Below, piece by piece: positions 45,940 to 54,188 of a stretch of DNA of 64,000 nt. The notes below the pieces were generated by a model. It saw only the letters and a program-made list of their open reading frames with translations. It made no database searches and was not told where the DNA came from. Every line of letters begins with the position of its first letter. The stretch's first letter is position 1. Both the position numbers and the translations under genes were made by a program. Source of the stretch: JBDRGC01 sp043818215. Its GTDB lineage: Bacteria > Chloroflexota > Anaerolineae > Anaerolineales > UBA11858. The DNA is taken from positions 1-64,000 of the forward strand of contig JBDRGC010000023.1 of NCBI GenBank assembly GCA_043818215.1, in the 5' to 3' direction.

Positions 45940-47244
45940 TTAGCCTATGATCTGACGAATGTGCGGGGGCAGCGTTATCGGCTCATCGCTCCAGGCTACG
46001 GCGGCCAACAAACGTTCGCGGGCGGCAGCCAGCGTCTCAGCACTGTTGGCGTGTATGGTCAGCAAAGGCTGGCCTTGGTTCACTCGATCGCCGACCTTGG
46101 CATGATGGACTATGCCCACGCTGTAGTCGATGGAGTCGCTCTTTTTGGTGCGTCCGCCGCCGAGCATAACGCTGGTCTTGCCCACTTCGATGGCGTCTAG
46201 CGCGGCGATATAACCGCTTTGCGGCGCGGGCACGGTCTCGACCAGGGGGGCTTGGGGCAGCAGATCGGGATCATGAATAACGGCCGGATCGCCGCCTTGT
46301 GCCGTGATCCATTCCACAAACTTCACCCAGGCGGAACCGTCATCCAGTGCCCGGGCCAGCATGGTTTTGGCCTCGTCCAGACTTGATGCTTTGCCCGAAA
46401 GCTGCACCATCTTCCCGGCCACAGTGAGGCAGTGCTGGCGGAAATCTTCCGGCCCCCTGCCGTGCAAAGTCTCGATTGCTTCCTTCACCTCAAGAGCATT
46501 GCCCACAGCATTACCCAGGGGCTGATCCATATCGGCGATAACGGCCGCGACCTGGCGATCCACGCCGCGCCCGATCTCCATCATGAGATTCGCCAGCGCC
46601 ACTGCCTCTGCCTCGGTCTTCATAAAAGCGCCGCGCCCGACCTTCACATCCAGGACGATAGCATTTGCGCCAGAAGCGATCTTCTTGCTCATGATGCTAC
46701 CGGCGATAAGGGGCAGGCTCTCGACGGTGGCGGTGACATCCCGCAAGGCATAGAGCTTGCCATCCGCCGGGGCTAGATCGACGCTTTGGCCGGATACGAC
46801 GATGCCGTGTTCAGCCAGCATCTCCAAGAATTCCCTGGTAGTGAGGTTGGCATTGAAGCCGCGGATCGATTCCAATTTATCGACCGTGCCGCCCGAAAAG
46901 CCCAGCCCCCGCCCGCTCACTTTGCCCACCGGCAGGCCGCAGCTAGCGACCAAAGGTGCCACAACCAACGTCGTTTTATCGCCTACACCGCCCGTAGAGT
47001 GTTTGTCTACTACCATGGGCGCGATGTCATGTAGATCGAGCATATCGCCGCTTTGGGCTATGTGCATGGTGTAAGCGGTTGCCTCCTCATCTGTCATGCC
47101 CCGCAGCACCACGGCCATACACCAGGCGCTGGCCTGGTAATCGGGGATGTCTCCATTGGTATAGCCTTCGACGAAATACTTGATTTCCTCGTTGCTGAGT
47201 TCTTTGCCGTCTCGTTTTTTGGCGATGATTTCGACGATATTCAT
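45940..47244 (-). CDS. pdp: Pyrimidine-nucleoside phosphorylase
   Basis: A 434-residue enzyme that splits thymidine and uridine with phosphate to give free base and (deoxy)ribose-1-phosphate. The family signature is at about residue 110 (KVSGRGLGFSGGTVDKLESI), the phosphate loop is VDKHSTGGVGDKTTLV, and SIMSKKIASGANAIVLDVK is also typical. Length and sequence match Gram-positive Pdp. The ATG has AAGGA 9 bases before it. It sits 49 bp downstream of the unknown gene at 47293-47841. Confidence 0.95.
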   Translation of the reverse strand: MNIVEIIAKKRDGKELSNEEIKYFVEGYTNGDIPDYQASAWCMAVVLRGMTDEEATAYTMHIAQSGDMLDLHDIAPMVVDKHSTGGVGDKTTLVVAPLVASCGLPVGKVSGRGLGFSGGTVDKLESIRGFNANLTTREFLEMLAEHGIVVSGQSVDLAPADGKLYALRDVTATVESLPLIAGSIMSKKIASGANAIVLDVKVGRGAFMKTEAEAVALANLMMEIGRGVDRQVAAVIADMDQPLGNAVGNALEVKEAIETLHGRGPEDFRQHCLTVAGKMVQLSGKASSLDEAKTMLARALDDGSAWVKFVEWITAQGGDPAVIHDPDLLPQAPLVETVPAPQSGYIAALDAIEVGKTSVMLGGGRTKKSDSIDYSVGIVHHAKVGDRVNQGQPLLTIHANSAETLAAARERLLAAVAWSDEPITLPPHIRQIIG

Positions 47245-47292
47245 GGTTATTATTCCTTGCCACGATGTTGTGTCGGAGATCTTGGAGTAGGA

Positions 47293-47841
47293 CTATTCGC
47301 GCTGAGTGAACATGGCCGCATTTTGCCGTACTAAAGCAAAAGGTGCGCGCATGCCCTTTAGAGAAGGCATTACCGGGCAGGACATGAGCACATCGAAAAT
47401 GGGCAGAAAATCCCCTTTTGCGACTCCCAAAAAAATGTCGAGTTTCGATTGTTGTGCTATGCGTATTGTGCAGTCAAAACGAAAGACGCCGACAAACGCA
47501 GTTGTGGGATACATCTTTCGGTTAGGTTCGTTGACATCATAATACGGCGCTTCGCTGGCCGGGGGCAGAAGATGATAGGCAATGATCTGCCTGGTTTGGA
47601 TATGCAAAACGGAAGATTTGAAGGTTTTCGTAGATTGTCCGGCGCCAAATATCATGGTTTGTGCATCCGTGATGCTCATATATGTAGGCGTCATTCCTGT
47701 TTGCATCCAGGTGCTGACGCGAATGGCCTGTTTGGAAATAAGCTGTCCCCAAATTAATTTCTGCGGGGTGTATATCATCACCGGTGAGAGTTTTTCATCC
47801 TCCGTGGGAATGTATGCCTGGACAGTCGGTTGTGGGGTCAT
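47293..47841 (-). CDS. Conserved-looking protein of unknown function
   Basis: A 182-residue soluble protein with no signal peptide or membrane span. I moved the start from 47913 to ATG at 47841 because AGAGG is 5 bases upstream and the preceding codons look random. The sequence (QAYIPTEDEKLSPVMIYTPQ, then KLIWGQLISKQAIRVSTWM) resembles no family I can name. It might be a small DNA- or ligand-binding beta-rich protein. It is probably co-transcribed with the phosphorylase gene. Confidence 0.7.
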   Translation of the reverse strand: MTPQPTVQAYIPTEDEKLSPVMIYTPQKLIWGQLISKQAIRVSTWMQTGMTPTYMSITDAQTMIFGAGQSTKTFKSSVLHIQTRQIIAYHLLPPASEAPYYDVNEPNRKMYPTTAFVGVFRFDCTIRIAQQSKLDIFLGVAKGDFLPIFDVLMSCPVMPSLKGMRAPFALVRQNAAMFTQRE

Positions 47842-47904
47842 GGTTTCCTCTTGATTATTAATAGAGTTGTTACAGAATAAGAATTTGAGCTCTTGAAATT
47901 CATA

Positions 47905-48330
47905 TCTGGACACAGATTCAAACAGATTTACTCTTCGGGCACTATAGATGACTGCACTGAAAAAACTCTCTTACCGCGGAGAACGCAGTACCCCTTCGGG
48001 TATGCTTCGCGAAGAACGCAGAGAAAAACCTAAAACCAAGTTTAGGAATTCATGCCAGAATCTGAGCAAAGTTCCGAAATCTTAATTTGACAATGGCACA
48101 TTAAACATTTGTTCTATCAAAACAAGCTAGTTCGCTGGTTGAGTAGGCATCTTTTCGCCGTATCGAAACCAAGAACGGGTTCTGCGTATGCCGCTCCGCC
48201 TTGATTTCGATACGCTCTGCTACTCAATCAGCGGCTCCGCTTTTTACTATACGAAAATGTGACAATGTCACATTAAACTGATTTTCAATAATCTCAGCGA
48301 TCTCCGCGTGCTCTGCGGTGAAATAACCTT
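47905..48330. repeat. Mosaic of repeat words with a 99-bp hairpin
   Basis: No gene in this 560-bp gap. It holds, in order: a degraded gatttactcttcgggcac word (47920); a taccgcggagaacgcag word (47972, recurring at 21778 and 48300); ttgacaatggcacattaaac (48087, shared with the MITE end at 5918); a long hairpin at 48134-48232 with arms gctggttgagtag/ctactcaatcagc and inner arms cgtatcgaaacc/gatttcgatacg; and the palindrome aatgtgacaatgtcacatt near 48251. Confidence 0.7.
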
Positions 48331-48404
48331 TTTTCAGTGGACTCATCCACTTAATCCGCAAAATCTGCGTTCTATTCAACGCCGGTTGATTACTAACTGC
48401 AAAT

Positions 48405-49358
48405 CTAAGTCAAAACGAGCAGCGGCGAGATGCTTTCGCACTTGTGAATGCGTTGAATGATTTCAGCCAAAAGTGGAGCAATGGAAAGCACTACCAACTT
48501 AGGGTGCTGCTTTTCTATGGGCACGGGAATTGAGTTGGTGACCACCAATTTTTCGATGCGCTCGCCGGCGTCTAGATATTCCAACGCTGAAGGCAGCAAT
48601 ACCGGGTGGGTGATGGCAAAGCAGGTCTTGCCCGTGGCTCCTTTGGCGTACAGTGCGTCAATCTGTTTCAGCACACTGCCCCCCGCGATCAAGTCGTCGA
48701 TTACAATGGGACGGCGTCCCCGGATATCGCCCACCACGTGGACAGTTTCCGTCTCCGAGAAGCTGGTGCGCCGTTTATGCATCACCACCAGGGGCAGGTG
48801 AAGGGATTCGGCGTATTTCCCGGCCAGACTGGCACGTCCCACGTCGGGGCTGACAATGGCGGCGTTCTCGAATTCAGGCTTGCGGAAATAATCGGCCAGC
48901 AGATTCACCGCCGAGAGTGGATCAACGGGGATATTGAAAAAGCCTTGAATCGCCCGGCTGTGGATGTCTACGAAGATCACCCGGCTGGCACCCTGGTTTT
49001 CGAGCAGGTTGGCAACCACGCGGGCGCTGATCGCCTCCCGCCCGCGAGCCATGCGTTCCTGCCGGGCATACGGAAAATAGGGCATCACCACACTGACGCT
49101 GTTGGCGCTGGCCCGCCGGAAAGCATCCAGAAGCAGCAGTAATTCCACCAGATTATCATTGACCGGCACAGAACAGGGCTGTATCAGGAAGATATCTTGT
49201 CCCCGCACAACCTCGTCGATCATAACGTGGATTTCGCTGTCCGGCAAAATTTGAGTTGAGCATTTGCTCAAAGGAACCTTGAGTATGGCTGCAATTTCTT
49301 GCGCCAGTTCCGGGTGCGCGGACCCCGAAAAGATGCGCAAGGTTTTATTTTCCGTCAT
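48405..49358 (-). CDS. prs: Ribose-phosphate pyrophosphokinase
   Basis: A 317-residue class I enzyme that makes PRPP from ribose 5-phosphate and ATP for nucleotide synthesis. Landmarks are SDSEIH-like [20 protein letters not shown], the catalytic flexible loop [20 protein letters not shown], and the PRPP-binding loop [16 protein letters not shown]. The ATG at 49358 has a perfect AGGAGG 6 bases upstream; codons further upstream are spurious. It lies near pdp, which releases ribose-1-phosphate, a plausible feeder. Confidence 0.94.
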   Translation of the reverse strand: MTENKTLRIFSGSAHPELAQEIAAILKVPLSKCSTQILPDSEIHVMIDEVVRGQDIFLIQPCSVPVNDNLVELLLLLDAFRRASANSVSVVMPYFPYARQERMARGREAISARVVANLLENQGASRVIFVDIHSRAIQGFFNIPVDPLSAVNLLADYFRKPEFENAAIVSPDVGRASLAGKYAESLHLPLVVMHKRRTSFSETETVHVVGDIRGRRPIVIDDLIAGGSVLKQIDALYAKGATGKTCFAITHPVLLPSALEYLDAGERIEKLVVTNSIPVPIEKQHPKLVVLSIAPLLAEIIQRIHKCESISPLLVLT

Positions 49359-49621
49359 TGGTTGCCTCCTCGGTTTATGCTCAGTTTTGGTGGTGGTTAG
49401 ATGGTAAGTGATGACCAAATTACAAAATGCTCTAGGCCGCCGTCCTTTGCGAAGCATCCCTGTGGGACAGCGGCGGGGACGCCGCTGGGAGCATCTTGAA
49501 ATAGCCCGTCACAAAACTTTTTTACCACTGACTCAGTTTTTAGTCATACGCAGTTTGTAGTAGCGCACGGGAGTGCGCCCTCCCCAGACACAAATCCGCC
49601 AATTCTGCAAATCCGTGCAAT
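49359..49621. other. Gap between prs and MFS gene with repeat words
   Basis: Contains a gcatccctgtgggacagcgg word (49452), a gtttgtagtagcgcacggga/gtgcgccctcc repeat copy (49553) and an aatccgccaattctgcaaat word (49602). No gene. Confidence 0.5.
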
Positions 49622-50929
49622 TCACACCGCCGCTCGAATGGCACGCTCGTAGTCAGCGCGCTCCTGCAATTGTTGGCGCAGCGTTTGGATATCGCCGGGG
49701 AGGAACCTGATGGCGAACAAATAGAAAACGAAGCACAACAGCCAAGTCGTAATGCAAATTGTCAATATTGCGGTGTGCAGGTTGCTGGCATCCGCGATGA
49801 TGCCTGCCAGCAAGGGTGCCAGGGCTGCTCCGCCGTTTTCGATGAAATACTGGATGGACAGCGCGGTGCTGCGCACTTCCGGCAGGGTGACATCGTAAAC
49901 AGTGGAGATGACATTGGGAGATGATAGTGGTATGAATAGCGCTGTGAGGCACAGTAATATGAAGAACAGCGTGCGATTTTCTACCGGCACACTCATGGTG
50001 AAGAACAAGAAGATCGCGCCGGTCAGCACGCCGACCATGGCAACGATAATGCGTCCATTGAGCGTCCGCTTGAACATATAATCGCCCAGCGCCCCGCCAA
50101 GAAAATAACCGCCCGCCAGTATCAAGACTGCTGGTGCCATAGTTAGCAGGACGCTGTTCTCGTCGTAGCCGCGCTCCTCGGCCAGATAAGTGAAGAACCA
50201 ATAGGTGATCACATTCCACGGGAACACACCGGCAAAACCTTGCAGGAACATGAACCATAGGCTGCGTTTCTTGAACAATCCTAAGGCCTGTTCTTTGCTG
50301 AAGCGGTAAACCCCCATTTCCTCGAGATTCTCGAGCGCGGGTTCGCTTTTCCCGCGCGGCACATCGCGTACCCCGAAGAAAATGACGATTGCCAGCAAGA
50401 TGCCCAACCCGCCTGTAATGTAGAACACGTTGCGCCAATCCCAGCCCAGCATCGGCGCGACCATCAAGGCCAGGATCATCCCCAGTAAATAGCCAAGCGG
50501 TTGCGACAATTGAAGCAATCCATAGATTCGCCCTCGAATGTTGGGGGCGAAGTAATCGGCAATCAGGCTAAAGAGGCCGGGGTAAGATGAGTCGTCGATG
50601 CCGGTGGATGCACGCGTCGCCAGGAACGAGCCATAACTGGGAGCGATAGCGCTCAACCATGTTGTAGCCCCCCAGATGAACGAAGCCAACGCCAGCAACT
50701 TCGCGCGCGCGTACCGGTCATATAGATAGCCCCAGAGCGGATACAACACTGTCCCAACAAGCAGAGCGCCAGTGACCACCGCTCCCATTTGGGTTTTGGT
50801 GATATCGAACGACTTCATGATTTCCGGCGTCAGCGGTCCGATCAGCAGCTTGTCGCTTTGATGGAGCAGCATAAATGTAAAGAATATACCTACTACAAAC
50901 CAGCGGTACTTGCTATTGGATGGCTTCAT
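49622..50929 (-). CDS. MFS transporter (Spinster/sugar-phosphate-like)
   Basis: A 435-residue, 12-span major facilitator. Loop motifs include YPLWGYLYDRYARAKLLALA and the second-half ALGDYMFKRTLNGR. The first span region (HQSDKLLIGPLTPEIMKSFD) and ASTGIDDSSYPGLFSLIADY match transporters of the Spns/hexuronate (ACS-like) type for organic anions. GAGGAG is 8 bases upstream of ATG. The substrate cannot be read from the sequence. Confidence 0.87.
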   Translation of the reverse strand: MKPSNSKYRWFVVGIFFTFMLLHQSDKLLIGPLTPEIMKSFDITKTQMGAVVTGALLVGTVLYPLWGYLYDRYARAKLLALASFIWGATTWLSAIAPSYGSFLATRASTGIDDSSYPGLFSLIADYFAPNIRGRIYGLLQLSQPLGYLLGMILALMVAPMLGWDWRNVFYITGGLGILLAIVIFFGVRDVPRGKSEPALENLEEMGVYRFSKEQALGLFKKRSLWFMFLQGFAGVFPWNVITYWFFTYLAEERGYDENSVLLTMAPAVLILAGGYFLGGALGDYMFKRTLNGRIIVAMVGVLTGAIFLFFTMSVPVENRTLFFILLCLTALFIPLSSPNVISTVYDVTLPEVRSTALSIQYFIENGGAALAPLLAGIIADASNLHTAILTICITTWLLCFVFYLFAIRFLPGDIQTLRQQLQERADYERAIRAAV

Positions 50930-50992
50930 GGGGGATCTCCTCTTTGTTTGCTAAATGTGAGGTGAGTCTAATATAATTGCACGGGGGCGTCA

Positions 50993-51500
50993 ACGATTCA
51001 GCGAGTCTGCGAGTCAACGAGTCTGCGAGTCAGCGAGTCAGCGAGTCAACGAGCAAATCAGCCCCCCGAATGAATTCGGGGTCTGGTATTGGAAACATGC
51101 TAAAGCATGTTGCGGCACGCCCTGAACCTGCTTTAGCAGGTTTCTCGTAGCAGCATCGAACACCTGCACTTGCGTTTAGGTGCAAGTGTTCATTCGATGT
51201 CGGTCAGCGAGTCAACGAGTCAACGAGTCAACGATCAAATCACCCCCCGAATGAATTCGGGGTCTGGTATTGGAAACATGCTAAAGCATGTTGCGGTACG
51301 CCTTGAACCTGTTTTAACAGATTTCTCGTAGCAGCATCGAACACCTGCACTTGCGTTTAGGTGCAAGTGTTCATTCGATGTCGGTCAACGAGTCGACGAG
51401 TCTGCAACTCGCCGACTCGCAAACTCACCGACTCGCCGACCTACCAACTCGCCAACTCGCCGACCCTGACTCGCCGACTCGCTGACTTGCTGACTCCCCA
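50993..51500. repeat. Octamer tracts plus a tandem 181-bp duplication of palindrome strings
   Basis: An octamer series of the type gagtcaac/gagtcagc runs 50993-51058. A 181-bp unit starts at 51062 and again at 51243 (second copy shortened, to about 51387). Each unit is a string of palindromes: ccccgaatgaattcgggg, acatgctaaagcatgt, aacctgctttagcaggtt, and cacttgcgtttaggtgcaagtg. The unit ends in more gagtcaac octamers, followed by tcgccgac-type octamers to 51500. No gene. Confidence 0.88.
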
Positions 51501-51502
51501 AC

Positions 51503-51532
51503 TTGACACCCCCCACCCAAATCTGCTATACT
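51503..51532 (+). promoter_or_regulatory. Promoter of the FadR-like regulator
   Basis: Perfect -35 TTGACA (51503-51508) and -10 TATACT (51527-51532), 18 bases apart. It is the best sigma-70-type promoter in the window. Transcription would start near 51539. Confidence 0.78.
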
Positions 51533-51540
51533 ATCCCCGA

Positions 51541-51557
51541 CTGGTCAGACCACTTAC
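51541..51557 (+). promoter_or_regulatory. FadR-type operator
   Basis: TGGTCAGACCA at 51542-51552 is a perfect palindrome that matches the TGGTCnGACCA core of FadR-family operators. It lies just after the predicted transcription start, where binding would block the gene. Confidence 0.65.
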
Positions 51558-51590
51558 CAGTGAAACAAACTCGCCACTCGCCACTCGCCC

Positions 51591-52274
51591 ATGAACAACT
51601 GGTCCGCCCCACAACGCCCCATAGAGCATGCAGAACAATCGCTCGTGCGCGCCATTTTGGATGGGGACTATCCCTCGGGCACGACACTGCCAGGAGAGCG
51701 CCAATTGGCAGATCAATTGGGAGTCACCCGGCCCACGCTGCGTGAAGCCTTACGCCGTATGGAACGCGATGGCTGGCTCACCATCCGGCAGGGCAAATCG
51801 ACAGTGGTCAATGATATCTGGCGCGATGGGGGTTTGAATGTGCTCAGTGCCCTGGCGCGTTTCAGCGATGAAATGTCCACCGAATTTGCAACCAATCTGT
51901 TGAAAGTGCGCCTCGACTTAGCTCCATCATACACCCGTCTCGCAGTGGAACACAACCCGGAGACTGTCATCACATACCTGGAGGCCGCCGCTGATTTGGA
52001 CGCGCAGCCGGATGCTTTCGCGGCTTTCGATTGGGGGCTACATCGCTGTTTGACCATCGCGTCTGGCAACCCCATTTACACTTTGATCCTCAATGGTTTT
52101 ATCAGTTTTTATGAGCAAAGCGCACGCATATACTTTGCGCATTCAGATGCCCGCGCCAGCTCGAAATCGTTTTACGCTGCGCTCCTGACCGCTGCTCAAC
52201 GCCGCAATGCAGAGGCAGCCGAGAGCATCACCCGCTCCGTCATGCGGGAAAGCATCGAGTTGTGGCAGCGGTAA
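51591..52274 (+). CDS. FadR-like GntR-family transcription regulator
   Basis: A 227-residue regulator. The winged-helix is at residues about 30-77 (LPGERQLADQLGVTRPTLRE and MERDGWLTIRQGKSTVVNDI). These parts, and GLNVLSALARFSDE after them, resemble E. coli FadR, whose C-terminal domain senses long-chain acyl-CoA. The presence of a FadR-type operator at its own promoter points to self-control. It stands upstream of glycerolipid-type genes, which it may also control; no second operator was found there. ATG at 51591 follows a short tcgccac heptamer run. Confidence 0.85.
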   Translation: MNNWSAPQRPIEHAEQSLVRAILDGDYPSGTTLPGERQLADQLGVTRPTLREALRRMERDGWLTIRQGKSTVVNDIWRDGGLNVLSALARFSDEMSTEFATNLLKVRLDLAPSYTRLAVEHNPETVITYLEAAADLDAQPDAFAAFDWGLHRCLTIASGNPIYTLILNGFISFYEQSARIYFAHSDARASSKSFYAALLTAAQRRNAEAAESITRSVMRESIELWQR

Positions 52275-52284
52275 CAGAACGATA

Positions 52285-52501
52285 TGTCATTGCGAGCCGA
52301 CGCTTTCCGGCGAAGCAATCTCCTTCTCGCCAAGGACGAGATTGCTTCACTCCGCTACTAAGAAGCATAATGCCATGTCATTGCGAGCCGACGCTTTCCA
52401 GCGAAGCAATCTCCTTCTCGCCAAGGATGAAATTGCTCACCTGCACTGCACCAAACGCAGTGCGGTGCAAGTGTCAGCGGTAAAGCTGCTTCGCAATGAC
52501 A
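52285..52501. repeat. Two direct copies of a tgtcattgcgagccg repeat with an inverted end
   Basis: Copies at 52285-52348 and 52376-52440 begin TGTCATTGCGAGCCGACGCT and end in an attgctt/attgctc word. At about 52487-52501 the inverted end gcttcgcaatgaca closes the structure. This resembles widespread REP-like intergenic elements. Confidence 0.75.
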
Positions 52502-52526
52502 GAATTAATTTGATTTGGAGGTTAAC

Positions 52527-54128
52527 ATGCGACGATGGAATGGCTGGGGAGATGACACCATAACGTACCCGCTGCCCGATTCGGCGGGCCGATTCCTGGA
52601 ATTGTTGGTGGGGCCGGGAACCCCGCCGCGGGACGCCGCCCTGGAAGCTGTGACCGCTACAGTCCCTGAATCCCGGCTGCCGGCTCACGCGTTGGTGGAT
52701 CCCGATCCCCTTGAGCGACTCCGCCACGCCCGCGGGCAAAGCTTCCCTGACTGGCTGGCCCTGCGCAGCGGGCGCCGACTCGCATTCCCCGACGGAATCG
52801 CCCGTCCGACCACCGACGCCGATGTGCGCAGCCTGATCGACTATGCCCAAACGACCGGCGCGCGCTTGATCCCTTACGGGGGCGGCACCAGCGTGGTGGG
52901 GCATATCAACCCCGCACCCGGCGATGCCCCCATCCTGACTGTGGATATGGGACGGTTGAACCGCTTGCGCCGCTTCGATGAAACCAGCCACCTGGCAACC
53001 TTCGGCGCCGGTATCATCGGCCCCGATCTGGAAGCCCAACTCCGGGCACGCGGCTGCACCCTGGGGCATTTTCCGCAATCCTTCGAGTTGTCCACGCTGG
53101 GGGGCTGGGTGGTCACTCGTTCCAGCGGGCAGCAATCTCTGAGGTACGGGCGCATCGAGCGCATGTTCTCCGGCGGGGTGCTGGAATCTCCCGCGGGCAG
53201 GTTGACACTTCCAAATTTCCCGGCCTCTGCCGCGGGGCCTGATCTGCGGGAAATCGTTTTGGGATCCGAGGGACGCCTGGGGGTACTCACCGAGGTCACA
53301 GTGCGCGTCACCCCTCTCCCGGAGCGGGAAGATTTTCACGCTATCTTCTTCCCAGATTGGGAGCGCGGTCTGGTCGCAGTCCGCCAGATCAGCCAATCCT
53401 GCTTGCCGCTTTCGATGCTGCGCTACAGCACGCCCACTGAAACCGAAACCACGCTGCGATTGGCGGGTCACGAGCGGCTGATTGGCACGCTGGAGCGGTT
53501 ACTGTCCGCCCGGAGTGCGGGGGCTGAGAAGTGCATGTTGCTGGTAGGTTTTACAGGCCAGGACGCGCTTGTCAAAATGGCCCGCAAAGAAGTGCTGGGC
53601 ATCACCCGCAAACACAATGGCATACATGTCGGGCGGACATTTGGCAGCCAGTGGCACAAGGGACGTTTCAAGTCTCCGTACCTGCGCAATACTCTTTGGG
53701 AGTTGGGCTACGGGGTGGACACTCTCGAAACCGCCACCGATTGGGGGGCTGTGCCCGCGATGGTGGAGGCGGTTGAATCTGCGCTGCGGGGGGCTATGGC
53801 GGCTTTCGATGAGCGCATTCACGTTTTCACTCACCTATCGCATTTTTATCCCTATGGCAGCAGTATCTACACCACCTATCTCTTTCGACTGTCGCCGGAC
53901 CCCGATGAAACCCTGGAACGCTGGCAGGCGATGAAAGCGGCTGCCAGTCAGGCCGTTGTCGGGCATGGCGGAACCATCAGCCACCAGCACGGCGTAGGAG
54001 TGGATCACAAACCGTACCTGCCCGCCGAGAAAGGCGAATTGGGCATGGCCGCGATTGGTGATTTGTGTAAACGCTTCGACCCGGAGGGAATTATGAATCC
54101 GGGGAAGTTGCTGGATCGTGAAGCGTGA
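52527..54128 (+). CDS. Alkyldihydroxyacetonephosphate-synthase-like flavoprotein
   Basis: A 533-residue FAD enzyme of the vanillyl-alcohol-oxidase fold. The FAD-binding part shows IPYGGGTSVVGHINP and STLGGWVVTRSSGQQSLRYG followed by GRIERMFSGG, the form found in alkyl-DHAP synthase (AGPS). The C-terminal His-rich loop is GHGGTISHQHGVGVDHKPYL, also AGPS-like, and KRFDPEGIMNPGKLL ends the domain. AGPS exchanges the acyl chain of acyl-DHAP for a fatty alcohol to form ether lipid. Other family members are lactate or glycolate oxidases, but the motifs fit AGPS best. I chose ATG at 52527, with GGAGG 6 bases upstream; the TTG at 52515 is spurious. Confidence 0.85.
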   Translation: MRRWNGWGDDTITYPLPDSAGRFLELLVGPGTPPRDAALEAVTATVPESRLPAHALVDPDPLERLRHARGQSFPDWLALRSGRRLAFPDGIARPTTDADVRSLIDYAQTTGARLIPYGGGTSVVGHINPAPGDAPILTVDMGRLNRLRRFDETSHLATFGAGIIGPDLEAQLRARGCTLGHFPQSFELSTLGGWVVTRSSGQQSLRYGRIERMFSGGVLESPAGRLTLPNFPASAAGPDLREIVLGSEGRLGVLTEVTVRVTPLPEREDFHAIFFPDWERGLVAVRQISQSCLPLSMLRYSTPTETETTLRLAGHERLIGTLERLLSARSAGAEKCMLLVGFTGQDALVKMARKEVLGITRKHNGIHVGRTFGSQWHKGRFKSPYLRNTLWELGYGVDTLETATDWGAVPAMVEAVESALRGAMAAFDERIHVFTHLSHFYPYGSSIYTTYLFRLSPDPDETLERWQAMKAAASQAVVGHGGTISHQHGVGVDHKPYLPAEKGELGMAAIGDLCKRFDPEGIMNPGKLLDREA

Positions 54129-54185
54129 AGCGGAGAGCGTGGAGCGGAGAGATGACTCGCTCCACCCTCCACGCTATACGGAGGC
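54119..54185. repeat. Short tandem-word tract and ribosome site between the two flavoenzyme genes
   Basis: gtgaagcgtgaagcggagag, then cgtggagcggagag, with ctccaccctccacgc following; it also covers the AGPS-like gene's stop. GGAGG at about 54179 serves the next gene. Confidence 0.7.
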
Positions 54186-54188
54186 AAT

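Noticed and set aside
50993..51500. CRISPR array
   Set aside because: Repeats are 8-bp tandem units or a 181-bp duplication of palindromes; there are no regular spacers and no cas genes.
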